From contig NZ_JAYSGI010000001.1 in assembly GCF_041912895.1 (NCBI RefSeq), forward strand, positions 620,001-684,000: DNA of 64,000 nucleotides, written 5' to 3'. Of the stretch, positions 1 to 8,213 are shown one piece after another. The DNA is from Pelagerythrobacter sp041912895 (lineage in GTDB: Bacteria > Pseudomonadota > Alphaproteobacteria > Sphingomonadales > Sphingomonadaceae). The translations under genes were made by a program, and so were the position numbers. How positions within the stretch are numbered: the first letter of the stretch is position 1; the number at the start of each line of letters is the position of its first letter. Below the pieces are notes generated by a model. It did not search any database. It was not told the DNA's origin and worked only from the letters and a program-made list of their open reading frames with translations.

Positions 1-189
1 GTGATCAAGGAATACCTCGCCGAACACGCCGAGGTCGCCGCGCTGGTGCTCGGTTCGGCGGAGGAAGGCGGGCCGGGGCCGCTCATCACCCACTTCGCCG
101 CGCATTCGGGCGGACTGCACTGCCCGCTCTATGTCGTGCCCGGCGGACTGGAAATGGACGCGATCGATGCGCTCGCGACCGACGGTTAG
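1..189 (+). CDS. Universal stress protein family, C-terminal fragment (truncated by window edge)
   Basis: The last ~62 residues of a protein whose start lies before the window. The pattern ALVLGSAEEGGPGPLITHF followed by CPLYVVPGG matches the end of alphaproteobacterial UspA-like proteins, where the ALVLG...G strand-turn belongs to the nucleotide-binding fold. The GTG at base 1 is probably internal rather than the true start. The gene ends three bases before the stop of the convergent rnr, so no separate terminator fits between them. Family assignment rests on a short stretch and is moderately certain; a specific role cannot be given. Confidence 0.6.
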   Translation: MIKEYLAEHAEVAALVLGSAEEGGPGPLITHFAAHSGGLHCPLYVVPGGLEMDAIDALATDG

Positions 190-192
190 CAG

Positions 193-2499
193 CTAGCGCT
201 TCTTCCCCCGCCCCTGGTGGCGGATATTGGCGGGGCGACCGCGTTTTCCCTGAGCGGGTTTGTTGTTTGCGGGTTTGCCCTTAGCGTGATTGCCCTTCGG
301 TTTCGCGCGCGGCGCGGGCCGGTCGCCGCGCGGTTCGATGCGGCTCTCGCTGCCCGGCAATTCGAACTTGAGCGCGCCGGTCAGCGCGTTCGCTTCGCCC
401 AGCCGCAGTTCCAGCCGGTCGCCCGGAGCGAATCGCCGGCCGCTGTCCACGCCGACCAGCGCCTGCGCGGCTTCGTCGTAGCGGTAGTATTCGTTGCCCA
501 GCGTCGAGACGGGGACCAGCCCGTCGCCGCCCAGCCCGACGATGGTGGCGAAGAACCCGAACGACTGCACGCCGGTGATGCGGGTGGCGAAGGTCTCGCC
601 CACCCGGCCCGCGAGCCATGCGGCGACGTAGCGGTCGATCGTGTCGCGTTCGGCCTCCATTGCGCGGCGCTCGGCCTTGCTGATCGCTTCGGCGACTTTG
701 CCCAGATCGGCCCGGTCGCGGTCCGACAGGCCGGTGGCGGGCGGCAGGTCGCCTGCCGGTTTCGGCTGTTCGAGCGCATAGGCGTCGACCAGCGCGCGGT
801 GGACCAGCAGGTCGGCGTAGCGCCGGATCGGCGAGGTGAAATGCGCGTAGGAACCGAGCGCGAGGCCGAAGTGCCCCGCGTTCGCCGGCCCGTAATAGGC
901 CTGCGTCTGCGTGCGCAGCACCGCCTCCATCACTTGCGCCTTCTCGCTCTCGTCGGTCACGTCCTTGAGCATTCGGTTGAACAGGCCGGGGGTAACGACC
1001 TGCCCCAGCGCCATGCTGCGCCCGAACGTGGCGAGATATTCCTTGAGCGCGACCAGCTTCTCTCGGCTCGGCGTCTCGTGCACGCGATAGACGACCGGCG
1101 CCTTCTTGCTTTCGAGCGCCTTGGCCGCGGCGACATTGGCCGCGATCATGAAATCTTCCACCACGCGGTGCGCATCGAGCCGTTCGCGCACCGCGATCTC
1201 GGCGATCTTGCCCTGCTCGTCGAGCCGGACCTGCCGCTCGGGTAGGTCGAGTTCGAGCGGGTCGCGCGCGGTGCGGGCGGCGAGGAGGAGCTTCCATGCG
1301 CTCCACAGGTTGCGGAGGTGTTCGGGGGCGTCGCCGCCGTCGATCGCGGCCTGCGCATCCTCGTAGGCGACGTTGTGCGAGATGCGCACGGTCGCGCGGG
1401 TGAAGCGCCACTTGGTCACCTTACCGTCGGGCGCGATTGTCAGGTGGCAGGCCATCGCTGCCCGGTCCTCGCCTTCCTTGAGGGAGCACACGTCGGCGCT
1501 GAGAACTTCGGGCAGCATCGGCACGACGCGATCGGGGAAATAGACTGAGTTCCCGCGCTTCCGCGCCTCGCGGTCCAATTCGCTGCCGGGGCGGACGTAG
1601 AAGCTGACGTCGGCGATGGCGACGAGCGCGTCGTAGCCGCCCGCCCCATCGGGCTTGGCCCAGATCGCGTCGTCGTGATCGCGCGCGTCGGCGGGATCGA
1701 TCGCGACGATCGGCAGGTGGCGCAGGTCCTCGCGCCTGTCCTCGCTGAGCGGCAGCTTCGCGGCGCGCTTGGCTTCCTCGATCGCGGCTTCGGGGAACAC
1801 GTGCGGGATGCCGTGTTTGGCGATGGCGATTAGCGAAAAGCTCTTGGGCGCGAGGGGATCGCCGAGCACCTCGACCACATTGACCCCGGCGCGGTGGCCG
1901 CGCCCGGCGGGTTCGGCGAGCACGAGCTGGCCTTCCTCCGCACCGCCGAGATCGGCGATGGGGGAGGACTGGCGCACCCGCTTGTCGACCGGGGCGAGCC
2001 AGCCTTTGCCGCTCTTGTCGATCTCGACCACGCCCATCAGCCCCTCGGTGCGCGCGGGGAGCTTCTTCATGACATGCGCGGTCCATCCGCGCCCGGTTTC
2101 CTCGGTCCGCGCGAGCACGCGGTCGCCGACCTTGAGCGCGGCGTGGCGACCCTTCCCTTTCTTGCCTTCGATCACGCGGAGGCGCGGCGGCGGGGTGGCG
2201 TCGTCGGGCTGCCAGGCGTCGGGGATGGCGAAGGGCTCGCCGTCGTCGATCTCCAGCACGCGCAGCACGGTGACCTTGGGCACCCCGCCCATGCGGTGAT
2301 AGGCGGTCTTGCGCCCGTCGATCAGGCCTTCCTCGGCCATGTCCTTGAGGCGCTTCTTCAGCGCGATCTTTTCCTGGCCTTTGAGGCCGAACGCCTTGGC
2401 GATCTCGCGCTTGCCCGCGATCTTGTCGGAGCTCTGGATGAATTCGAGGATCTGCTCGCGCGTGGGCAGTCCGTGTACTGTTCTTTTCATGCGCGCCAT
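193..2499 (-). CDS. rnr: Ribonuclease R
   Basis: A 768-residue processive 3'-to-5' exoribonuclease of the RNB/RNase II family that degrades structured RNA, including rRNA and mRNA fragments. Domains in order: winged-helix-like N-terminus (about 10-60), cold-shock OB domains (about 90-250), the RNB catalytic domain with the Asp cluster IDPADARDHDDAIW near 265-280 and HFTSPIRRYADLLVHR further on, an S1 domain (about 640-720), and a Lys/Arg/Pro-rich tail typical of RNase R. Length is normal for alphaproteobacteria. Start ATG at 2499 is used; a second ATG three codons later (2490) is equally possible. Confidence 0.96.
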   Translation of the reverse strand: MARMKRTVHGLPTREQILEFIQSSDKIAGKREIAKAFGLKGQEKIALKKRLKDMAEEGLIDGRKTAYHRMGGVPKVTVLRVLEIDDGEPFAIPDAWQPDDATPPPRLRVIEGKKGKGRHAALKVGDRVLARTEETGRGWTAHVMKKLPARTEGLMGVVEIDKSGKGWLAPVDKRVRQSSPIADLGGAEEGQLVLAEPAGRGHRAGVNVVEVLGDPLAPKSFSLIAIAKHGIPHVFPEAAIEEAKRAAKLPLSEDRREDLRHLPIVAIDPADARDHDDAIWAKPDGAGGYDALVAIADVSFYVRPGSELDREARKRGNSVYFPDRVVPMLPEVLSADVCSLKEGEDRAAMACHLTIAPDGKVTKWRFTRATVRISHNVAYEDAQAAIDGGDAPEHLRNLWSAWKLLLAARTARDPLELDLPERQVRLDEQGKIAEIAVRERLDAHRVVEDFMIAANVAAAKALESKKAPVVYRVHETPSREKLVALKEYLATFGRSMALGQVVTPGLFNRMLKDVTDESEKAQVMEAVLRTQTQAYYGPANAGHFGLALGSYAHFTSPIRRYADLLVHRALVDAYALEQPKPAGDLPPATGLSDRDRADLGKVAEAISKAERRAMEAERDTIDRYVAAWLAGRVGETFATRITGVQSFGFFATIVGLGGDGLVPVSTLGNEYYRYDEAAQALVGVDSGRRFAPGDRLELRLGEANALTGALKFELPGSESRIEPRGDRPAPRAKPKGNHAKGKPANNKPAQGKRGRPANIRHQGRGKKR

Positions 2500-2535
2500 A
2501 TGGGCCCTCAGCCCGGCGCGCTCAAGCAGCGCGGC

Positions 2536-3021
2536 TCAGTAGTAGGCGATCAGCCTGCCGAGGATGGCGATGCAGACCCATACGAAAAGCGAGAACAGCG
2601 CCGAGGCGCGTTCGATCGGCGATGGCTGCGCGAGAGCGCCCGGCCGCTTGCGCCGCCAGCGGAACCGGAACGAGAGGGCGTTGAGCACCGCCAGCGCGAG
2701 GAGGATCAGCTTGAGCTGGAACGTGGTCGATGTGGCCAGGGCCTCGCCATCGGCCGCGAACAGGACGAGGCCCGACGCGCCCTGCACCAGCAGCCCCGCG
2801 ATCGCGATCGGCGTGAGCGCGTGCGACAGCGGCTCGAGCGGGAGGCGGCGCCACAGCCCCGCGATCCGCAGATCGACCACCGCGATCGCGCCGACCAGCA
2901 TGACCAGCCCGAGGATATGGAGCACGTTCGCGATCGGATAGACCACCGCGCTGCCACGCGCCCAGTCGACCAGCCCGATGCCGTCGAGCCAGCCGTTCAG
3001 GGCGAGAAGCAGCGATTCCAC
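2536..3021 (-). CDS. DUF6644-like small membrane protein
   Basis: A 161-residue protein with about four hydrophobic segments: around residues 25-50 (IANVLHILGLVMLVGAIAVV), 70-90, 100-115 and 140-158. An arginine-rich cytosolic loop (FRFRWRRKRP) precedes the last helix. The pattern fits the DUF6644 family of proteobacterial membrane proteins, whose function is unknown. It lies six bases downstream of the DUF6152 secreted protein, and the two families are commonly paired, so they probably form a two-gene unit with a shared periplasmic/inner-membrane role. No catalytic motif is visible. Confidence 0.7.
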   Translation of the reverse strand: MESLLLALNGWLDGIGLVDWARGSAVVYPIANVLHILGLVMLVGAIAVVDLRIAGLWRRLPLEPLSHALTPIAIAGLLVQGASGLVLFAADGEALATSTTFQLKLILLALAVLNALSFRFRWRRKRPGALAQPSPIERASALFSLFVWVCIAILGRLIAYY

Positions 3022-3027
3022 GATGGC

Positions 3028-3381
3028 TCAGCGCAGTTCGACGACCTTGCCGCCCGCCCTGATCCGCTCGACCCGCATCTCGCGTGTGCCGTCGCGGCGG
3101 ATATAGCCGGTGATCGTGACCCGTTTGCGGTCGTCGATCGCATCGAGCGTGAGGCCGCGCTGCTCCATGCGCGAGACGGGCGCGAGGACCACGTCCCACT
3201 CCGCGCCGCGCCAGTTCATCTTCGCGCTGCCGTGCGGGTTGCCCCAACGGACATCCTTGAGCGGGCCGGTCAGCGTGATCGGCTCGTCCTCGTTGTAGGA
3301 ACTCCACCCGTGATGAGCGAGCGCCGCGGCAGGCATGGCCGCCAGCGCGCAGGCGAGGCCGACTTTGGCGAACGGGGACAT
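3028..3381 (-). CDS. DUF6152-like small periplasmic protein
   Basis: A 117-residue protein with a clear signal peptide (MSPFAKVGLACALAAMPAAALA) predicted to be cut before HHGWSSY, so the mature chain would begin with two histidines. The conserved NPHGSAKMNW segment and the terminal beta-rich half (RVTITGYIRRDGTREMR) match DUF6152, an OB-like secreted family of unknown function. The exposed N-terminal His pair could bind a metal, but that is inference. It is first in a likely two-gene operon with the downstream DUF6644-like membrane protein. Confidence 0.72.
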   Translation of the reverse strand: MSPFAKVGLACALAAMPAAALAHHGWSSYNEDEPITLTGPLKDVRWGNPHGSAKMNWRGAEWDVVLAPVSRMEQRGLTLDAIDDRKRVTITGYIRRDGTREMRVERIRAGGKVVELR

Positions 3382-3460
3382 GGGCGGGTTCCTTTCGATG
3401 GTTCCTGCGAAAGACTATCCCATCGGAGCCCGGATTGCACGCCGCTGCGGCTTTGCGGGC

Positions 3461-4801
3461 CTATTGCTCGATGGGATGAAACCCGCCGGCGGGCACCGCG
3501 CTTGCGACCGGGCTCTGCGAGCCGTCGGCGCTGCGCGAGCTGACGCCGAAGATCCAGTCGTCGCCGCGCACCCCTTCGAGCTTGGCGCTGGTGGCGACGA
3601 CGTTCTCGATCACCGGTTCGTCGCGCCAGTAGGGTTCGTCGGGGCGGCGCTGCCAGATCGTGTAGCCGGTGGCGCCGGGCACCTCGTCCCACGCGATTTC
3701 GGTGAAGGTCTGCACCGCGGCCTCCGCCGTGGGCGTGGGGGGCATCGCGGTCTGCGCCAGCGCGTCGAGCGCGCGCACGTTCAGCCGGGTGACTTTCGCC
3801 AGATAGGGGAAATCCATCTCGTCGATCGTGTCGCCGTAGACCGTGCCGTCTTCGGTGCGCAGGTCCTGATGCTGGTGCTCGTAATCCTCGACCGCGACCG
3901 AGAAGCGGACCGCCGGATAGCCCTTTTCGAGGAACGGAATGTGGTCGCCGCCGCGCCCCATGCGGTCGGTTCGCCAGATCTGGCGGACGTCGAGGCCCGC
4001 CGCATCATCGGTGGTGTGGCCTTCCGCCAGGTCGTCGAGCCAGCGCGAGAGATTGCGCGAGGGACTGTCGTTCTCGCCCCCGTCGCGGCGCTGCGCCGCG
4101 CGCGCCTCGTCGGTCAGGTCGAGGCGCGGGCCTTCGGAGAACACGCGCACGTGGGTATCGTCGCAATAGCCGTCCGATCCGCACGAATTGCCGACGACGT
4201 CGTTGTTGAGCACGGCCTTCACCGTCCAGCCCTGTTCCTCGGCATAGTCGGCGAGCAGTTGCGCGCCGTAGAGCCCCTGCTCCTCGCCCGAGAGCAGCGC
4301 GTAGACGATCGTGGTGGGATAATCGTGCTGCGAAAGCACGCGCGCGGCCTCGATCACCAGCGCGGTGCCCGATCCGTCGTCGTTCGCGCCGGGTGCGTCG
4401 CTGGTGGAGTCCATCACGTCGCTGACGCGGCTGTCGATATGGCCCTGCACGATCACGACCTCGTTCGGCCGCTCGCTGCCGCGTTGGATCGCGACCGCGT
4501 TGCGCAGACGGGTCGGCTCGGGCACGCGGTTGCCCTCGATCATGCGCTCGGGCGCGACGACGGTGAGGCAATCGCCGCAGCGTTCGGAAATGCGCTCAAA
4601 CTCGGCGAGGCCCCAGTCGATCGCCGCGCCGATGCCGCGCTCGGGATCGTGCTGCACGGACAGGGTGTGGCGGGTGCCGAAACTCACCAGCTTCTCGACA
4701 TCGGCGCGCAGGCGCTCCTGCGAAACGCTGTCGGCGGGATTATCCTGCGCGGCGAGCGGCGTTGCGGTGAGAAGGGCGGCGAGCGGGAGGAGCTTGTGCA
4801 T
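3461..4801 (-). CDS. Secreted M28-family zinc peptidase
   Basis: A 446-residue exported metallopeptidase. The start ATG at 4801 is chosen because it begins a good signal peptide (MHKLLPLAALLTATPLAAQ); an upstream in-frame start at 4837 adds 12 unrelated residues. The co-catalytic zinc site of clan MH is visible: GHIDS (His about 121), GANDDGSG (Asp about 141) and SGEEQGLYGA (Glu about 173-174), with GRGGDHIPFLEKGYPAV further on. The last ~90 residues (FTEIAWDEVPGATGYTIW onward) resemble a fibronectin-type III domain. Likely role is periplasmic or outer-surface aminopeptidase activity; the substrate is unknown. Single gene, followed by a repeat element on its upstream side. Confidence 0.9.
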   Translation of the reverse strand: MHKLLPLAALLTATPLAAQDNPADSVSQERLRADVEKLVSFGTRHTLSVQHDPERGIGAAIDWGLAEFERISERCGDCLTVVAPERMIEGNRVPEPTRLRNAVAIQRGSERPNEVVIVQGHIDSRVSDVMDSTSDAPGANDDGSGTALVIEAARVLSQHDYPTTIVYALLSGEEQGLYGAQLLADYAEEQGWTVKAVLNNDVVGNSCGSDGYCDDTHVRVFSEGPRLDLTDEARAAQRRDGGENDSPSRNLSRWLDDLAEGHTTDDAAGLDVRQIWRTDRMGRGGDHIPFLEKGYPAVRFSVAVEDYEHQHQDLRTEDGTVYGDTIDEMDFPYLAKVTRLNVRALDALAQTAMPPTPTAEAAVQTFTEIAWDEVPGATGYTIWQRRPDEPYWRDEPVIENVVATSAKLEGVRGDDWIFGVSSRSADGSQSPVASAVPAGGFHPIEQ

Positions 4802-4843
4802 GGCGCGCACTGTTGCCGCGAAATCGCACGAATACAAGTGCGT

Positions 4844-4924
4844 GTCCCCGCGAAGGCGAGGATCTCAGGCAGCCGATGGACGACCAGATGGCCCGAGGCC
4901 CCGGTCTTCGCCGGGGCTCGGGAC
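4844..4924. repeat. MITE/REP-like intergenic repeat, copy 1
   Basis: A GC-rich partly palindromic element beginning GTCCCCGCGAAGGCG and ending GTCTTCGCCGGGGCTCGGGAC, in the gap between the M28 peptidase and proS. It shares its outer arms and the internal GCCCGAGGCCCC with copy 3 (26644-26714), and its arms with copies 2 and 4. It can fold as a hairpin and may act on mRNA ends of neighbouring genes. Confidence 0.75.
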
Positions 4925-4929
4925 GGCCT

Positions 4930-6471
4930 TCAGTACGCCCTGCCGACCAGCACCCGCTCGACCGCCGGATCGCCGGTGAACAGACACGTGCCATCGGCAG
5001 GGGCGGCGTCGATCGGCACGTTGCGCACCGTCAGTTTGAGTGCCTTGAGCGCCTCGACGACCTGTTCCAGCGCCGCGCCGGTCGGCTTCGACCACTGAAC
5101 CTCGACCCAGCCCGGATAGCGGCCGTTCGAAGCGAAGAACTGCTTCAGCGCGTCCATCGTCTCGACGCCGCGCGTCACGTTCGCCTCGCGCCGCTCGCGC
5201 GCCTCGGCGAACAGCGCCTGCTGGATATCCTCGAGCATGGCGGGGATCGCCTGCGCGGCGGCTTCGCGCGTGGGGGCTGCGAAGGCGGGCTTGCCATCCT
5301 CGCCCCACAACCGGTCGCGGCGCAGCAGGCTGACGACGCCGCCCTCCATGTCGCGCCCGCCGACCTCGACGATCACCGGCGCGCCCTTGCGCACCCAATC
5401 CCACCGCTTGGCCGCCGCCTTGCCCGGCTTGCTGTCGAGCAGCACGCGCACCGGCTCGCCCAGTGCGGACCCGCTGGCGAGCGCAGCGCGCAGCGCTTCG
5501 CAGTATTCGAGCAGCGCGGCATCTTCGGGCTTGTCGCGCAGCATCGGCAGGATCACGATCTGCCACGGAGCGATCCGGGGCGGCACGCGCAGCCCGTCGT
5601 CGTCGCCGTGGGTCATGATCATGCCGCCGACGAGGCGCGTCGATACGCCCCAACTCGTTGTGTGGCAGAGTTGCTGCGCGCCTTCGCGGTCCTGATAGCG
5701 AATGCCCGCGGCTTCGGCGAAATTGGTGCCGAGATAATGGCTGGTGCCCGCCTGGAGCGCCTTGCCGTCCTGCATCATCGCCTCGATCGACCAGGTCTCG
5801 ACCGCGCCGGGAAAGCGTTCGTGCTCGGGTTTCTCGCCCGCGACCACGGGCATGGCGATGTCTTCCTCGGCGTGCGCGCGATAGACTTCGAGCATGCGCA
5901 GGGTATGCTCCTTCGCATCCTCGGCGGTCTCGTGCGCGGTATGGCCTTCCTGCCACAGGAATTCGCTGGTGCGCAGGAACATGCGGGTGCGCATTTCCCA
6001 GCGCACGACGTTGGCCCACTGGTTGAGCTTGAGCGGCAGGTCGCGCCACGATTGCACCCAGCGCGCCATCGCGTCGCCGATGATCGTTTCGGAGGTCGGG
6101 CGCACGACCAGCGGCTCTTCCAGCTTCGCTTCGGGATCGGGCACCAGCCCGCCCTCCCCATTCGCGATCAGGCGGTGATGGGTGACGACCGCCATTTCCT
6201 TGGCGAAGCCTTCGACGTGGTCGGCCTCGCGCTCGAAGTTCGACAGCGGGATGAAGATCGGGAAATAGCAGTTGTCGTGGCCGGTGGCCTTGATCCGGTC
6301 GTCGAGCAGGCGCTGGATGCGCTCCCAGATGCCGTAGCCCCACGGCTTGATGACCATGCATCCGCGCACGCCCGATTCCTCGGCCATGTCGGCGGCGGCG
6401 ATCACCTCCTGATACCACTGGGCGAAATCGTCGGCGCGCTTGACGGAGAGCGCGTGGCGGATCTGGGACAC
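4930..6471 (-). CDS. proS: Proline--tRNA ligase (short, archaeal/eukaryotic-type)
   Basis: A 513-residue class II aminoacyl-tRNA synthetase that charges tRNA-Pro. Motif 2 is visible as VRWEMRTRMFLRTSEFLWQE after RPTSETIIGDAM, and motif 3 region as GMIMTHGDDDGLRVPPRIAP. The protein lacks the ~180-residue editing insertion found in most bacterial ProRS and ends in a terminal tyrosine (VLVGRAY), both marks of the ProS type 3 group that includes archaeal and eukaryotic enzymes and some alphaproteobacteria. Start ATG at 6471. Monocistronic by spacing: 48 bases from phaR upstream. Confidence 0.95.
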   Translation of the reverse strand: MSQIRHALSVKRADDFAQWYQEVIAAADMAEESGVRGCMVIKPWGYGIWERIQRLLDDRIKATGHDNCYFPIFIPLSNFEREADHVEGFAKEMAVVTHHRLIANGEGGLVPDPEAKLEEPLVVRPTSETIIGDAMARWVQSWRDLPLKLNQWANVVRWEMRTRMFLRTSEFLWQEGHTAHETAEDAKEHTLRMLEVYRAHAEEDIAMPVVAGEKPEHERFPGAVETWSIEAMMQDGKALQAGTSHYLGTNFAEAAGIRYQDREGAQQLCHTTSWGVSTRLVGGMIMTHGDDDGLRVPPRIAPWQIVILPMLRDKPEDAALLEYCEALRAALASGSALGEPVRVLLDSKPGKAAAKRWDWVRKGAPVIVEVGGRDMEGGVVSLLRRDRLWGEDGKPAFAAPTREAAAQAIPAMLEDIQQALFAEARERREANVTRGVETMDALKQFFASNGRYPGWVEVQWSKPTGAALEQVVEALKALKLTVRNVPIDAAPADGTCLFTGDPAVERVLVGRAY

Positions 6472-6519
6472 GGGTGTTTCCTGCGGTTGTGAGTTGGCGT
6501 TCGGCGGGCGGCCCTCGCG

Positions 6520-7089
6520 CTATTTGCCGAGTTCGTCCAGCTTCTTCTGCATCGCGGCCATCTGTTCGCGCAAGGCGTCGATCTCGCCGTCCTTGTGTGG
6601 CTCCCGGCGCGAATCCGCTTGCGGCGCTTCGGCTTTCCTGGTGCCGGGGATGAACGCTTCGGTCGCCGCGCGCATCATCGCCATGTTGGTTTCGGCGATC
6701 TTGGCGAGCGGGTTGTTGCCCATTCCCTCGCGGAACGCTTCCCGCAATTCCGTCTGGTTCTTGCGGAAGTTGGCCATGCTCGCTTCGAGATAGCTCGGCA
6801 TCATCGCCTGCATCGAATTGCCGTACATCGAGATGAGGTCGCGCAGGAAGCTGACCGGCAGCATCTGCGCCCCGCCCGATTCCTCGTCCATGATGATCTG
6901 GGTCAGGATCGAATGCGTGATGTCGTCGCCGGTCTTGGCGTCGACCACCTGGAACTGCACGTCCTCGCGCGTCATCTTCGCGAGATCCTCCAGCGTGATG
7001 TAGCTCGAGGTGCCGGTGTTGTAGAGGCGCCGGTTGGCGTATTTCTTGATGATGACCGGATCGCCCGGGTTGCGCTGGTTTCTCGTCAT
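6520..7089 (-). CDS. phaR: Polyhydroxyalkanoate synthesis repressor PhaR
   Basis: A 189-residue DNA- and PHB-granule-binding regulator. The N-terminus (DPVIIKKYANRRLYNTGTSSYITLEDL) is the hallmark PHB/PHA accumulation DNA-binding domain; the PHB_acc repeats follow (about 70-130), and the C-terminus ends in a short coiled coil (IDALREQMAAMQKKLDELGK). In related bacteria PhaR represses phasin genes and its own gene until PHB is made. The 50 bases immediately upstream carry repeated ATGCTGCA half-sites consistent with autoregulation. No PHA synthase or phasin gene lies in this window. Confidence 0.95.
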   Translation of the reverse strand: MTRNQRNPGDPVIIKKYANRRLYNTGTSSYITLEDLAKMTREDVQFQVVDAKTGDDITHSILTQIIMDEESGGAQMLPVSFLRDLISMYGNSMQAMMPSYLEASMANFRKNQTELREAFREGMGNNPLAKIAETNMAMMRAATEAFIPGTRKAEAPQADSRREPHKDGEIDALREQMAAMQKKLDELGK

Positions 7090-7103
7090 TGCAAGATCCT
7101 GAA

Positions 7104-7138
7104 ATGCTGCACTGATGCTGCATTAGCAGGTGCAGCAT
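7104..7138 (-). promoter_or_regulatory. Probable PhaR autoregulatory operator
   Basis: Directly upstream of the phaR start are two direct copies of ATGCTGCA (7104-7111 and 7115-7122) spaced by 11 bases, one helical turn. The second copy forms a perfect inverted repeat with TGCAGCAT at 7131-7138 across an eight-base spacer. Known PhaR sites are TGC-rich dyads (CTGC...GCAG), so this fits a PhaR binding cluster. The assignment is by pattern and position only. Confidence 0.7.
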
Positions 7139-7172
7139 GTGCGGCGCAACATCACGCCTCCGTAATGCGCCC

Positions 7173-8213
7173 TCACCGGCGGAAGCGACGGCCCAGCGTA
7201 GTCAGCAGTTCGTATTGCGACAGGCCGCTGGCGGCGGAGACCTCGGGCAAGTCGAATGGCACGTCGAGCCAGTCGCCTTCGTCGACCTCGGGCGCGGCGG
7301 TGAGATCGACCACGATCATGTCCATCGACACCTTGCCCAGCAGCGGCAGGCGCGCGTCGCCGTGACGGAGCGCGCCGCCCGGCCCGCGCGCGCGCAGGAA
7401 GCCGTCGGCGTAGCCGAGCGAGACAACTCCCGCCCGCATCGGCGCGTGCGCGGTGAACGTCGCGTTGTAGCCCGCGCTGTCGCCGGGCGAGAGATCGCGC
7501 ACCTGAATCACCGCGGCCTGCGGAAAGGCGACCTGACGGATCGTGCCGGCCAGTTCGCCGCGCGGCACGCCGCCGTAGAGCGACAGGCCGGGCCGCGTCA
7601 GGTCGAACGCGAAGTCGGGCCCGAGCGCGATGCCAGCGCTGTTCGCGAGGCTGCGGCGGCGGGAAGGAATCGCCGCGCACGCTGCGCGAAACCGCTCGAG
7701 CTGTGCGGCGTTCAATGCGCTGTCCTCGTCCGCCGACGCGAGGTGCGACATCAGGATATCGACATCGAGTGCGGCGATCGCGGAATCGCCGATCGCGGCA
7801 AGCGGGACGCCCAGGCGGTTGATCCCGGTATCGACCATCAGGTCGCACCGTCCGCCGCCAGCTTCGGCCCAGCGCCGCGCCTGCTCGACGCTGTTGACCA
7901 CCGGCTTGATCCCCGCCGCGCGCGCATAGGCGGCGTCCTCCGCCCGCATCGGGCCGTGCAGCACCGAGAGCTGCGCGGGATCGACGTGGCGCAGCACCTC
8001 CAGCGCCTCGCTCCAGTGCGCGACGAGGAAATCGCGCGCGCCGGCATCGCGGAGCACGGGCACCGCCTTGTGCGCTCCGATCCCGTAGGCATCGGCCTTG
8101 ACCGCCGCGCCCGCGCGCGCCGCGCCCGACATCGCATCGAGCGCGCGCCAGTTCGCCGCGAGGGCCGTTTTGTCCAGTCTTAGCCGCAGGCTCGGCGGCG
8201 GAAGTTCAAGCAT
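7173..8213 (-). CDS. alr: Alanine racemase
   Basis: A 346-residue PLP enzyme interconverting L- and D-alanine for peptidoglycan. The PLP-binding lysine lies in AAVKADAYGIG (Lys about 39), and the C-terminal beta domain contains VSLGYADGFLRA and GKVSMDMIVVDLT, standard Alr motifs. The start overlaps the stop of the upstream MFS gene by eight bases, so the two are probably co-transcribed. Length is slightly short of the usual 360-370 but all core motifs are present. Confidence 0.95.
   Translation of the reverse strand: MLELPPPSLRLRLDKTALAANWRALDAMSGAARAGAAVKADAYGIGAHKAVPVLRDAGARDFLVAHWSEALEVLRHVDPAQLSVLHGPMRAEDAAYARAAGIKPVVNSVEQARRWAEAGGGRCDLMVDTGINRLGVPLAAIGDSAIAALDVDILMSHLASADEDSALNAAQLERFRAACAAIPSRRRSLANSAGIALGPDFAFDLTRPGLSLYGGVPRGELAGTIRQVAFPQAAVIQVRDLSPGDSAGYNATFTAHAPMRAGVVSLGYADGFLRARGPGGALRHGDARLPLLGKVSMDMIVVDLTAAPEVDEGDWLDVPFDLPEVSAASGLSQYELLTTLGRRFRR

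Noticed and set aside
217..1245. Long plus-strand frame opposite rnr
   Set aside because: Antisense shadow of rnr; low-complexity Arg/Ala/Asp-rich translation and no recognisable family.
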